DNA of 64,000 nt from Achatina immaculata. Its lineage: Eukaryota; Mollusca; Gastropoda; Stylommatophora; Achatinidae. The stretch spans positions 13,623,803 to 13,687,802 of the forward strand of contig CM019704.1 of the NCBI GenBank assembly GCA_009760885.1. The letters run 5' to 3'. This document shows positions 11,341 to 22,389 of the stretch, piece after piece. Each line of letters starts with the position of its first letter. Within the stretch, counting starts at the first letter, position 1. The notes below the pieces were generated by a model, which made no database searches, was not told the DNA's origin, and saw only the letters and a list, made by a program, of their open reading frames with translations. The translations under genes were made by a program, and so were the position numbers.

Positions 11341-12345
11341 GACGTCTATTTGTCCCAGCATCGAAAGGTATATGAGGAGGGAGACAAGTATCCGGACAGT
11401 AACTTTTACTCCCAAAATGAGGAGATCTGGTTTAAAACAGGGTGATACGTTATCTCCATTACTATTCAACCTAGTACTAGAAAATGTAATCAGAAAAGCA
11501 AAAGAAGAAAGCAGTACAGAAGAACAGGCTAAAATACTAGGATACGCTGATGACATCGATCTGGTGGGGGAAACTATGCAAGAAGTCATCAATAACTGAG
11601 AGATGTGGAATTAAAAGTGGGCTTGAAGATTAACCAAGATAAGACAGAGTATATGAAGATATCAAGAGACCAGAGGCAGAATGATCCAGATTATATCAAT
11701 ATTGGAGAGATGATTATTAGGAAAGCAGAAACATACAAATATCTAGGCACAACCATCAGTAGAAGTAACACAGTAAGCGAGGAAATTAAAATCAGAGTAC
11801 AGAAGGTAATAAAATATACCTTGCTTTGAAACACCTGTTAAAATCCAAAATCATGTCCTAAAACACCAAAATAACAATCTACAAAACTATAATAAGACCA
11901 GCCGTCATGTATGGATCAGAAACATGGAGTTACGACAAAGAAAGATGAACAATTGCAGATCTTTGAGAACAAGATCCTAAGAAGAGTCTTTTAGCCGACA
12001 CAATTTGCAAACAGTGGAGAATGGAGACCTGGAAAGAACACTGAACTGAACAGCTTATTTAAATCTCAACGAATTATAAATGTCTTGAAACTGAACAGAC
12101 TATGCTGGCTGGGGCATGTAGAAAGAATGGAAGCAGAACAGACAAACGAAAATGATGTATGCACAAGAGATGAGGGAAACAAGGCCAAGGGGTAGACCAA
12201 GACAGAGATGGAAAGACAACATAGAAGAAGATATAAAAGAAATTGGTGTCACCAACTGGAGAGAGAAGATTAGGAATAGAAAGGAATGAATGCGAACTTT
12301 ATCTGCAGCAATGAGACATGGCTCGGAAAGCTGAAGAAGAAGGAG
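11341..12345 (+). mobile_element. LINE C copy 1, decayed
   Basis: Third LINE family. 11372-11599 reads GLKQGDTLSPLLFNLVLE and the catalytic GYADDIDLV. 11605-11829 reads GLKINQDKTEYMKI and YKYLGTTIS. After frameshifts come NTELNSLFKS and LNRLCWLGHVERME, ending in a ctgaagaagaag tail near 12345. Other copies: 26394-26696 and 43417-44596. Confidence 0.8.
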
Positions 12346-12417
12346 AAAATGAGGACATGTCCGCTTAAGTATCCCGTGGAACGAAATGACCGAAGAAGGT
12401 TGCTGCCTTACATAGGT

Positions 12418-12439
12418 TTTTTTGTTTTGTTTTGTTTTG
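12418..12439. repeat. (ttttg)n microsatellite
   Basis: Four tttgt/ttttg repeats between LINE C and arm 2 of the inverted duplication. Confidence 0.8.
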
Positions 12440-13495
12440 TCTGGCCGACATAATTGAACGAATCATTTCCCCTACAGTCGAAGAATATTTATTTAACATT
12501 TTATTTTATTTTCAGTTGACAATAATTATGCAAATCCGTAGAATACTCACGAAACAAAAGCTGTGAATGACTGTATTAAAGGTCACGAGCATATCATATA
12601 ATAGACATTTAAAATTCCATTGTTATAATTACTCTTCCCTGTTATATTTCATGGTTCATTAATTTCAAGCCTACATTTTGAACTATTATTGTTCGTGTCC
12701 AATAGTACAACTCCACTTTTGATTTGATTCGTAAAAGTATGACAGTTGTGTGTTATCATTTTGATATAAATACAATCAAGCTAACCGTACACTAAAAGCC
12801 AGCTTGAACATTATGACTGCTAATAATTTGTCATTAGACTGTACTAAGTTCCACTGGTAAATAACTGATTCAGACATAAAATAATTGAGAATTATAATTA
12901 ATATATGGTCAGTGTGTCAATTAAGCTATGCCTGTTCAAATTGCGTTGTAGATTATTGGGGAAACACCTCTCGAAGTAGACGATCAAGACTAAGACAAGA
13001 AAAAAAAAAGATGGCGGCTGACATGGCATTTGCCGTCAATTAAGTAGCAACATTCTTGACCAAGACCACATTTTGTATATTTCAAGCAAAATGCGTTTGA
13101 AAAGTTGCAAAAACCACATAAATAAAATATAATGACAATGCTTTCACTGCAGTCAATGCTAGTGAAGGGATTAAATCTGGTCACGAACTATCGTTTGTTT
13201 GTAATTATTGCATATCTAGAATAAATGTGAAATTTTAAATTCATATCTCTCATGGTTGTCGGTTCAGCTTTCAGGATGGCGATTGGAGAAGTGGTTAGTG
13301 CAATCATCTCTCATGGTGGTTGTTGATGGTTCAATTCCGGCCAATGGTAGCCTAATCAACTGAGGTGTAGAAATGGGTGGGACAGGAAAGGTAGCCAGGA
13401 ATGGTGGTAGCCATATGTTATGTTGACAGATCTAGGAGAATATAGAGACTAACAAAATACGCCATGTATGTCCCACTGGTCTGTACCAGAACAGA
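12440..13495 (-). repeat. Arm 2 of the inverted duplication
   Basis: Reverse-complement partner of 18-331 plus 1041-1850, without the LINE/SINE insertion found in arm 1. The uninterrupted junction lies near 13195-13225 and confirms that 332-1030 was an insertion. No coding sequence. Confidence 0.6.
13275..13495 (+). mobile_element. tRNA-derived SINE, diverged
   Basis: Box A-like ggagaagtggttag and box B-like ggttcaattcc, then a body matching the 46-kb SINE (gtagaaatgggt, gacaggaaaggtagcc, atgttgacag). The 3' end gtcccactggtctgtaccag is shared with the copy at 24-254. Confidence 0.65.
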
Positions 13496-13862
13496 CCATT
13501 AAAAAAAAACAACTTTGCCTTCCATTGTCATCTCATGTTTCTGATTCTTCCTTAGTGCAAATGGGGGCCAATTGATGAGTTCCTTAAAGTCACCTCAAAG
13601 TGTTTTATTATGACAGGTTTTTATCATGACTATGTCTTATGTTCAGTAGGTAAACAAAGCATTATGTGTTTCTCTGCTGCAGAAGAATGTCATGTTTATT
13701 ATCCTGTTTTTCAATTTTATGTATTTGTTTTACAGATTTTTCAGTGGATGCACCTGTCAAGACCCCAAAGAATATGCTGCTGTGGAATTTCAGGTTGGAA
13801 TCAAAGAAATTGTTTCACATGTAACTTTTGTTGTGGCAGTGTTATTGGGGGAAAAAATTATC

Positions 13863-15971
13863 ATGGAGTTCAGTCTACATCTGCCACAGAATATTGACAA
13901 GGATGGTTCCTTATGGCAGATGTGGAGTAACTTTTATCAAAAATTTCAGTACCATCAGAGCACAAATTTACAAAAAAATTCATTGATGGGTGCTACATCA
14001 CTGTTGCTTTTTGCAGCCCATCATCAAGTGACCTCCATCTGTTCCTCATTGAAAATATATGACATAGATTTAGCAAAATTAAATAAAGTATTGCATGTTG
14101 TTGAGCAAGCATGCTTGCCCCATTTTATTCTGTTATTTGAAAGGTTTCGATATTTCAACTTAAAATGTGATTCTTCAGGCAATTTAGCTGATTTCACAGT
14201 CATATTAAGAAAACAAGGTGAGGTGTGTGAATTTGGAAGCCAAGAAGACAACATTATGGCAGACATTTTATACAAGTCAGTGAAGAGTGAGACACAAGTA
14301 CAAGATGGGCCAGATGCTGATGAGCTGCAGTTGGATAATGGATGTGAACTATCAGATCCTGAAGATGGAAGAAATAAAATGAACAGTGCTGAAAGTTCTT
14401 CAGCTGTGAGCAGTGTTGCAAGGGACAAAGACATGATGATGTTTGATCTTTCCAATGATGCTGTTAAGTCTGGGAGTAAACATTCAGCCTTTCATGTAGG
14501 GAAAATAAGATATAAAAGTAGTCTTTGTGTAAATAAAGATAAGATGAGTAAGCTCACAGGAAAGCAGAAAAAGAGAAAAGTGGAGAAAAGGGAGCATCAG
14601 AGACACAGGACTGTAAATGCTTTCACACATTTTGAGAAAAGTAATGAAAACAGTGATGTGCCATCTGTACATAGCAATGAAGTTGTTGTAGGCAGCAGCA
14701 TGAAAGCTGAGTCTACATTTATGGGTAGTAGAAACATGTCAGAAAATCCCATGATGTCCAAGAGGTTTTGTTGTTGTTTTTGTGAAAAAGCATTTGCTGG
14801 AGAGCTTTGCTTGAAGAAACACTTGTCTTTAAAACATGTAGATGATACAGAGTTCTCATGCAGGATTTGTGAGTATGTAGCTTTGAATGTGCAGGAGTAT
14901 CTTGCTCACTGTAGAAGTGCACATGTTGCAGAACGACCCAAGCAGCAGCCAAATGATTTAACTCCAACAAAATCAAAGATTAAGAAGGAAATGAGAAAGT
15001 TTCATTGTTCACTCTGTAGAAGAGTATTTCCCAAGGAAGGTTATCTCCGTCTGCATATTCACTACAGTCATGCGAAGAACTTTCTTTGCTGGAACTGCGG
15101 AGAAAGTTTTCAGACATTGTCAGATTATAGGCAGCACAGTGAGAAGCATGTTGTGGTTGGGAGGTTCACCTGTGATTTATGTCAGAGGCAGAATCACAGC
15201 ATAACCAGGCTTGTAGGCCACTTGAAAAATCATTTGATGCCACGAAATAAATGTGAAATATGTGGTATTGTCTTCACAAAACCAGAGTCCTTGGCCAGGC
15301 ACACAGAGAAACACAGGGATGAACCTTCTCACAAATGTAATGTATGTGGTAAAAACTTTGTTATGGAAGCTAGATTACAGTATCATATGAGGACACACTC
15401 TGGAGAGAAGAGATTCACTTGTGAGATCTGTGGAAAAACGTATGCCCAAAAGATGAATTTAGTTCATCACAAGCGTTGGCACACTGGGGAGCAGCCTTTC
15501 GAGTGTGAGATCTGTGGGAAGCGGACTCGTTCTTCTGGAGATTTGAATAAGCATAAGAGAAAGCACAGTGACAAACGTTCTTATGTTTGTGAGGTATGTG
15601 GAAGAGGGTTCAACTATAGCTCAGCCCTGATCAAACATCGTATGGGACACACTGGAAAACGCTCTTATGCTTGTGATGTTTGTGGCCGGACATTTATATA
15701 TAGAGAAGGGCTAAGAGATCATATCAAAGCATCACGTTGTCCAGGAAGAAGGAGTGAAACTGGTTATAATAGAACTCCAAGGACTACTAAACTGTTACAG
15801 TCAGGAATGTTAGATAATCTTGTTGATATTGAGGCCAAGCCTTACATTCAAGTCCTTCCACAAAGTGCTTCTGGTAGCAGCCAGAAAGATGTTGAAGCAT
15901 GGCATTGCATGTTAAGAAACAACGAGAGTGGTGGAGGAACGAGTGTTGTATTGGTTCCACCATTTTATTGA
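13863..15971 (+). CDS. C2H2 zinc-finger protein 1 (702 aa)
   Basis: Probable nuclear DNA-binding regulator. Start chosen at 13863 because the protein from MEFSL aligns without gaps to its neighbour for 140 residues; in-frame codons upstream (from 13692) have no counterpart there and may be intron or 5' UTR, since a ttttacag acceptor-like site ends at 13735. Domains: 1-140 unrecognised conserved domain (core SLKIYDIDLAKLNKVL then CLPHFILLFERFR); 141-300 low-complexity linker with a basic stretch KQKKRKVEKRE near 234-243 (possible nuclear signal); eleven fingers from 304 to 626. Fingers 6-10 have TGEK-like linkers. Finger 5 lacks the usual aromatic (QRQNHS). The last finger ends H-X5-C instead of H-X3-H, also in the paralogue. 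The C-terminus holds WHCMLR. No introns are visible in the coding part. DNA target unknown. Confidence 0.88.
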   Translation: MEFSLHLPQNIDKDGSLWQMWSNFYQKFQYHQSTNLQKNSLMGATSLLLFAAHHQVTSICSSLKIYDIDLAKLNKVLHVVEQACLPHFILLFERFRYFNLKCDSSGNLADFTVILRKQGEVCEFGSQEDNIMADILYKSVKSETQVQDGPDADELQLDNGCELSDPEDGRNKMNSAESSSAVSSVARDKDMMMFDLSNDAVKSGSKHSAFHVGKIRYKSSLCVNKDKMSKLTGKQKKRKVEKREHQRHRTVNAFTHFEKSNENSDVPSVHSNEVVVGSSMKAESTFMGSRNMSENPMMSKRFCCCFCEKAFAGELCLKKHLSLKHVDDTEFSCRICEYVALNVQEYLAHCRSAHVAERPKQQPNDLTPTKSKIKKEMRKFHCSLCRRVFPKEGYLRLHIHYSHAKNFLCWNCGESFQTLSDYRQHSEKHVVVGRFTCDLCQRQNHSITRLVGHLKNHLMPRNKCEICGIVFTKPESLARHTEKHRDEPSHKCNVCGKNFVMEARLQYHMRTHSGEKRFTCEICGKTYAQKMNLVHHKRWHTGEQPFECEICGKRTRSSGDLNKHKRKHSDKRSYVCEVCGRGFNYSSALIKHRMGHTGKRSYACDVCGRTFIYREGLRDHIKASRCPGRRSETGYNRTPRTTKLLQSGMLDNLVDIEAKPYIQVLPQSASGSSQKDVEAWHCMLRNNESGGGTSVVLVPPFY

Positions 15972-18900
15972 TGACATAAAATATCCCAGTTAGAGGGAAG
16001 GTTGATTTCTTGCAGGTGACTCATCTTTGAGCTACTATTACTTGTTTAACAAATGATTTATTTCTTTTTGGTATGTCTAAAGTCTTGGCTGCCATTGGTT
16101 ACTTATAATATTGCAGTCTTTCATTTTCTTTATTTAAACTCTATGTTGTGAGTGAGCTTCAGTCAAAAACTTTACCACATTTGTAGAAAGAATAAGTGAT
16201 GATTTTCAAAAGGTGATTCAAATTATTTAGTCACTTATAGAATACATGTATTTTTTTGTTTGTTGTAATGGACATTGCTTTGGTACAAAATAATAGGTAT
16301 TTTTGTTGGGTTTTTTTTTTTTTTTAAGGATTAAATGTGGTGGTATCCAGCAGATAGCAGTCTTTGTGTTATTTACTATAGGAGCTTTAGTTTTGTTGCA
16401 TTTATTTACATAGTTTTCCTTGAACAAAAAAATATGTATGATAAGAGTTTTACAAACCATAGAAGTATCTGAGATGAGGATTGGGGGTGGGGGGTGGAGA
16501 AAGCATCATTATTTAAACCAGTAAAAAAAACTTTAAAGCTTTTCTCCTAGTGTTTGATAAAAATGATCAAGAAAAAAAATAACAGTACGCAGACTTGGAA
16601 AGAAAATTAACTCATCTTTTTTGCAGTCCAGCACATACAAAGATGAAATAGTTTTCACTTATTTTCTGCTGTGAACAAAGTGCACATGTGAAATGGTACA
16701 ATAGTACATTAGAGCAGTTCTTGAAAGTTTATAATTTCATGTGTGCAACAGCCTGTCGTTACATTTCAGTGGTAATATGTAAGGTGTGCACAAAAAAAAT
16801 AGCTTTGCAGTTTGTGTTGTTAATGTGTGTAATATTTTAACACAGAAACTTTTGGTCAGCAAGTATGAGAAGCTTCTGTTGTCAAGTTTAAGTGTACCTG
16901 GTGCAACTCATTTTTACCATCACTTCCCACCCCACAGACATGTAGCAGAATTCTGTCTCTGTCCAAACATGAGTAAACATGACTAGATGTATCACAGCAA
17001 TAATGACTGTAGTTTGCTGACTCAGGTGAACAAGGGACTGAATTTATTTAGTATGTAATGTCATTTGTGTCATCTCTAAAGAAGTAGCCCATTGTGCCAA
17101 GATGGAGGTGGGGGGGGGGTCGGGGAGAGAGATTCTCCACTGTTTCTGATCCATCTTCCAGGGAATTTATTGTTGAGTTGTTGCACATAACATCAGAATA
17201 TCAATCCAGTTTGCTTAGGATCACATTTAGTCAGTGTCAGTCTTTGTAGACAGTGTCCTTTCAAAACAGTTTGGTTTCAGAAAGCTGCTGCTTCACATAC
17301 TGATCTATTTGCTACTTGGAGGCAGTGGCTAGTTATCCATTAGGCAGAACAGGATTAAGTCTTGGAGCCCAGAATGGAATGGGGCCTGGAATGAGTGAAA
17401 AAGAAATGCTCCAAACATGAATTATTGTTTCCTGAATTTTATACCAGGAGGTGAATGGTTTAGGCCATAAGACACAGGGACTTGCAACATATTGGCCTAG
17501 GTGCCTGGGTGATAGTTAGTCCACCACTGCTCAGAGCTTATTTTTAATAATCTATCCTGAATTACCATTGTGTAATTGTGATGGTCTCTTTTCTGCAAAC
17601 CGCAAATTGAAATGCAGTTTTTTTTTGTTTGAGGCGATGTCATGACCACATTTAAAAAAAAACAAACTAATTTATGATCCTAGCCTTTGGCAGCAATTAT
17701 TTTCAACTGAATCTTCCCTCTTGCACTGAGGTTCTGTGTTGAAATGTGCGAGAAATATTTACATTTCTGACTGCAGAGTTCTTGTCTGTGCACCTTGTAT
17801 AATTTTATTTTGGGTTTTGTTTCATTCTAAAAGTCTCATTTCATGCAAGTATTATCGTGCTGTCTGCATTTCAGATTTATTTTGTAAAACAAATGGCAAA
17901 AGTTCATATAAAGAAAAGACATTACGAAGCTGTTTGTTGGTGTAAGATGATGGATACATGATGTATACCTAGAAAATGTAATATCCTTCACATCATAAAT
18001 TTTATTGGTAACAACATGCAGTATGGCCAAAGAATAACCAAGAAGAAAAAAATCATTGTTACTTTGATCTTTTAGACATTTTCATACACATCTAGTAGAT
18101 TGACATCTTCTGTCATTAAAATGAAATCCATTATAAAGTATTTGCAAATATAATTCTTTTGATCATGTTTTTTTTTTTTTCATTTGAACTGCTTCAGATT
18201 AACTAAAGATGTATTTGATTCTTCAGCACATTTTATTTTAAAATACTTTTGAACAATCTGGTGAGTTCGATTCAGTTTCATTATAGAACCAAGCTAATAT
18301 AAATCTGTCTTATCCAGAGTATGTGTACTGTACCTTGAAATAAACATACACTTATAAAAATTGTATAAAGAATCAATACTTCCATTATGATTCATTTTTT
18401 AAAAATGTGATATTTGATATAAGCTACACTAGAAGTGACTTCTTGATGTTTTATGTGTTATTTACAGGGTGTGTCAGAAAGAGCTACCTGATTTCATAAA
18501 GTCAGTAAGCACAGAGTGTTGACTTTAAGAAGATATGTGTACATGGCTGTAGAAATTCTTTTTTGTTAGGAGCAAAAGAAATGTCATCATATTTTGTTCT
18601 AATATTCTGTCTTCTGTACACGCTGATCCATGCAGTGTAGACTCTCCGCTACAGCAGTGATACACTTCTGGCACAAGATAAATTCTACCCAGAAATAGGG
18701 TTGCCAAGGGAAATTTTCTTAGAGCAAAAATTTGCATTTGAGGGAGGTTTTTGTTTTAATTTTTCACTAGACTACCTCTACTTCTTTCATGTAGCCTGTC
18801 TTAAGATAAATAATAGTCAGGTGTTTCTTTCAGACCCACCCTTTATTTGCTGAAATCTGTATTCCCATGTGCTGAGTCTGTGTTTTATTTATGTGCCTTA

Positions 18901-19305
18901 TGTATGTGTGTCTTTTCAGACATCTGGAGGGACTGATGTTCCAGCACTGACACATTAACAACTTGTGAGAAAGGAATTTTTCCAGAAATATTTTCTCTGA
19001 CAAAGATCGTTGCAAGAACATCTCATATAAATGTGCATTGAACAATGGTGGAGGAACCTGAGAATTTTAAAATACAGTGATTTTTTTAAAATATTTTTTC
19101 TTTTCGTTTGATGAAGAAGAGACTAGAGTCTGGACCAAGTTTTTCAGGACCAGAGTTTATTTTTAAACATCCAGAAACTATTTTTTGTTGACATCATTCA
19201 AGCTTAACACAGTCCCGAAAGACATCTGTTGTAGATTAATGTTTCTAATAATTAATTGCATTCAAATCGTATAAAAGGAAATTGCTGTATTTCTTTGTTT
19301 ACGTC
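15972..19305. other. Spacer between the two zinc-finger genes
   Basis: No further gene recognised; open frames are short and lack known motifs. It probably holds the 3' UTR of the first gene and 5' non-coding exon(s)/intron of the second. AATAAA occurs at 18339-18344. Runs of T (16312-16325, 18169-18180), A and G (17110-17119) are present. No mobile element recognised, in contrast to the flanks. Confidence 0.5.
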
Positions 19306-21147
19306 ATGGAGTTTAGTTTACCTCTGCCCAGTGCTCTGGCCAAAGATGGTGTGCTGTCACGGCAATGGACCAATTTTTATTGCAGGTTTCAGTGTCATGG
19401 GAATGCGGGGTTCTCTCAGGACCCGCAAATGCAAATTACTTCGGTGCTTTTGTACACTGTTTATAATGAAATTAGCAGCATCTGTGAGTCATTGAAAATG
19501 TTTGACATGGATTTGTTCAAACTGAACAAAGTCCTTGAAGTTATTGAGCAGACATGTTTGCCTCGTTTCATTCTTCTCTTTGAAAGATTTAGATGTTTTA
19601 CCCTAGAACAGGATGCCTCAGAATCTTTGAATGACTTTATGAATGTTGTGAGGAAACAGGTGGAGTTGTGTGAATTTGATAAGGTAAAAGAGAGTGTCAT
19701 GACCAGTGTTCTAGTTAACAGCGTGACAGATGAGAGTTTCAAGCAGTCCATGCAGGACAATGGGCTTTGTTACAGTGATTTCATGACCACTAGCGGCGAA
19801 AATAATACCACAAATAGCAGTGCAATCTATCAGGGCACCAGCACAAGTAAGTCTCAGAAGGGACATAAGAGGAAGGTTGGAGCAAAAGTGAGTCATGTGG
19901 GTTATGAGAAAAACATGTACATGGTGCCCTGTTATGAAAATTTGAATGAAGAGGCAGATACAGATGACCACATTGTTAAAACAGTTGTGGATATGAGTAG
20001 GAGCAAGAGTAAGGTCACGAAAAAACAGAAGACAGGCCCCACAGCAGGTGCTAGAGTGAAGCAGTTTCTGTGCTTCATATGTGACAATGAATATGCTTCA
20101 AGGAAGTCATTTCGGAAGCATATTGCAGCCAAGCATAAGGACTGTCAAGAACATTTCTGTAGACACTGCAATATGACCTTCAGCAGCCGAACTGAATGTA
20201 TTACACATTGTCAGGGTCATAATACAACTCCTCAGACATCAGCCAAGACACATAGTTGGAAAGATGCTAATAATACTGAGTTTCTATGCTGGTTATGTGA
20301 AATGACTTTTCCAAATTTGCCAGATTACAAAAAACACTGTCTGACACATTCAGCGGTTAGGGTTTTCACATGCGAACTGTGTCAGAAGAAAAATCACACC
20401 ATTATACGAATGATTGGTCACCTCAAAGGTCACCTGAGTCCCAGACATAAGTGTGAAATATGTGCCAGCTGCTTTGGCAGGCCAGAGCTTTTGCAAGCTC
20501 ATCTACAGACCCATGCAGCTCAGCCCTTGCATCAGTGCCCAGTGTGTGCAAAGAGCTTTGTCAGTTCCCATGGTCTTCAGGGACACATGAGAACTCACTC
20601 GGGAGAAAAGCTCTTCGTCTGTGAACTTTGTGGAAAGTCATTCTTCCAAAGAATGAGCCTTGTTTATCACAAGCGCTGGCATGCAGGGGAGAAGCCATAT
20701 GAGTGTGATATTTGTGGCAGAAGGACAAGATGCTTTGGGGATTTGAGAAAACACAAACGAATGCACAGCGATAAGCGCCCTTATGTTTGTGAAGTTTGTG
20801 GGAAGAGCTTCCGTTTCATATCCAGTCTAAACAGGCATCGGAGAGGTCACAGTGGGAAAAGGTCGTTTGCTTGTGATGTGTGTGGTAGAACATTTATTTA
20901 TGGCGAGGGACTAAGGGATCACATTAAGGCTGGTCGCTGTCCTGGCAGAAAAAATGCTGAAAATAGAACTTCAAGAGCACCAAGGACCAGGGCACCCAGC
21001 CTCCTCAGTCATCACCAGCAACCGAACATTGACTGCAATCCTATTAATTATACAACCTCTCATCGAGCATCTGAAGTAGGTCTGCACGAGTTTCCATCCT
21101 CATGGCAGTATATGCTGAGGACTGAACCAGAAGAGTTGATTGGTTAG
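19306..21147 (+). CDS. C2H2 zinc-finger protein 2 (613 aa)
   Basis: Tandem paralogue of the 13863-15971 gene, same strand, 3.3 kb downstream. Residues 1-140 align without gaps to the neighbour (roughly half identical by eye), strongest at SLKMFDMDLFKLNKVLEVIE and CLPRFILLFERFR. The linker 141-253 is Ser/Thr-rich with basic patches (GHKRKVGAK, KVTKKQKTG). Ten fingers span about 256-545; the counterpart of finger 3 of the neighbour is missing. The last finger again ends H-X5-C (DHIKAGRC) and is followed by PGRK. The C-terminus holds WQYMLR, like WHCMLR next door. Base-contacting positions of several fingers differ between the two genes, so different targets are likely. Start at 19306 is the first Met of the shared domain; an earlier in-frame Met at 19282 has no counterpart. 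A transcription factor role is inferred. Confidence 0.88.
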   Translation: MEFSLPLPSALAKDGVLSRQWTNFYCRFQCHGNAGFSQDPQMQITSVLLYTVYNEISSICESLKMFDMDLFKLNKVLEVIEQTCLPRFILLFERFRCFTLEQDASESLNDFMNVVRKQVELCEFDKVKESVMTSVLVNSVTDESFKQSMQDNGLCYSDFMTTSGENNTTNSSAIYQGTSTSKSQKGHKRKVGAKVSHVGYEKNMYMVPCYENLNEEADTDDHIVKTVVDMSRSKSKVTKKQKTGPTAGARVKQFLCFICDNEYASRKSFRKHIAAKHKDCQEHFCRHCNMTFSSRTECITHCQGHNTTPQTSAKTHSWKDANNTEFLCWLCEMTFPNLPDYKKHCLTHSAVRVFTCELCQKKNHTIIRMIGHLKGHLSPRHKCEICASCFGRPELLQAHLQTHAAQPLHQCPVCAKSFVSSHGLQGHMRTHSGEKLFVCELCGKSFFQRMSLVYHKRWHAGEKPYECDICGRRTRCFGDLRKHKRMHSDKRPYVCEVCGKSFRFISSLNRHRRGHSGKRSFACDVCGRTFIYGEGLRDHIKAGRCPGRKNAENRTSRAPRTRAPSLLSHHQQPNIDCNPINYTTSHRASEVGLHEFPSSWQYMLRTEPEELIG

Positions 21148-22385
21148 TTTGCAGCACAATCATTTATTAATGTGGTGGTTGTGTAAACATCATGTTTTGA
21201 CTTCAGTCAAAGCTGATTGTGCACAAATGCTGGTGCAGCATAACCTTTGGTGGCCATAAAGAAGCCCAGTAGTCGTGTCATATAGTGGAGAGACTTGCAA
21301 ATTTTTGTTCTGATTCAGAGATGCCAGAGTCCAGTTTTGCTTGACTCTTCTGTGCTCATTACAAAGTAAAGATATTTGAGAATAAGCAATTATACAACTG
21401 TTTATGAAAACTCAGATTTCATTGATGTGTAACTATGGGTTGTAGCTTTATCCACATCAAAAAGGGGAGTTAATCTGTAACAGTCTGAACCTTTCAGTCA
21501 TTATGAAATTCCTGCTCACATGTTATGTATGAGAAAATTCCTACTGTCTGTCAAAAACTGTCATGTACACATTATTACTGGTTTCCTCACTGTTAGAGAG
21601 TCTTTTGAGGCTGATGGATTAAAGATGCTTACGTGGAGAGATTTCCATGGCGCGCAGGGATGGGGGTTTTTGTGTGTGTGTGTATATATATAATTTGCCC
21701 TCAACAGAAAAATCCATCCCCAGACTTTACTGTGATGTGAACCATTGTTTCCTGGAAGAGAAACCAGTATTCAAGTGTATACAGTATTTCAGTAGCAATC
21801 TTGAGTGATTTAGTTTTCATTCAGGGTCAGGCTTTGGTCAAAATCTATTTTTTTTGTTTGTTTGTATGTGATTTTTAAAAAATTTAATATTTGACTAGAG
21901 AGAGACATGAAGCCAGCAAGTACAGCCATCGAGTTAGCAAGTTTACTATTAATATTATTGTTAAAAAAAAAAATAATTGACATAATTGATGCTTTATGCT
22001 GAGAAACTGTGATCAGGTTGCTTCTTCATCTCTACAGTAGATGTTTGTCACAGGTATTGTCATTTTTGTTATTGTGCTCAGCTTCATATGCTCAGTCATG
22101 TAGACAAGAAGATGGGTTGTCTCTAAGATTCCCATTGTCATGTGTGCCCCACAGTTTTCTGTCCATACTTCTTTTTTTTTTTTTTAACCTGGGCCAGGTT
22201 TGACCTCTTAAGTCTCTGTAGGGAGTACAGGCTTGCAGGATGTATCCTGGAGGTATTGTCATCCAAGTTAAATTTCAGTTTAGTGAGAATCTTATTTATT
22301 TCACATCCATATAATCTATACATTCAGAGTTGTACATTTATTTTTCTTTTAAATTAATTTTTAAAAAAGAAATACATTTTTACAC
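21148..22385. other. 3' flank of zinc-finger gene 2
   Basis: No gene recognised. Holds a (tg)n(ta)n microsatellite at 21670-21692, poly-A at 21962-21973 and poly-T at 22171-22184. Likely includes the 3' UTR. Confidence 0.5.
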
Positions 22386-22389
22386 AGAA

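Noticed and set aside
13692..13862. Extended N-terminus of zinc-finger protein 1 (57 more residues)
   Set aside because: No counterpart in the paralogue, unusual composition, and an acceptor-like ttttacag inside; the MEFSL start is better supported.
19270..19278. tataaaagg as TATA box of zinc-finger gene 2
   Set aside because: It lies only 27 nt before the ATG, so transcription would begin at or after the start codon; more likely chance in AT-rich sequence.
22138..22357. Small ORFs rich in Phe/Leu or Lys around poly-T runs
   Set aside because: They are by-products of homopolymers and have no motif, splice signal or homologue.
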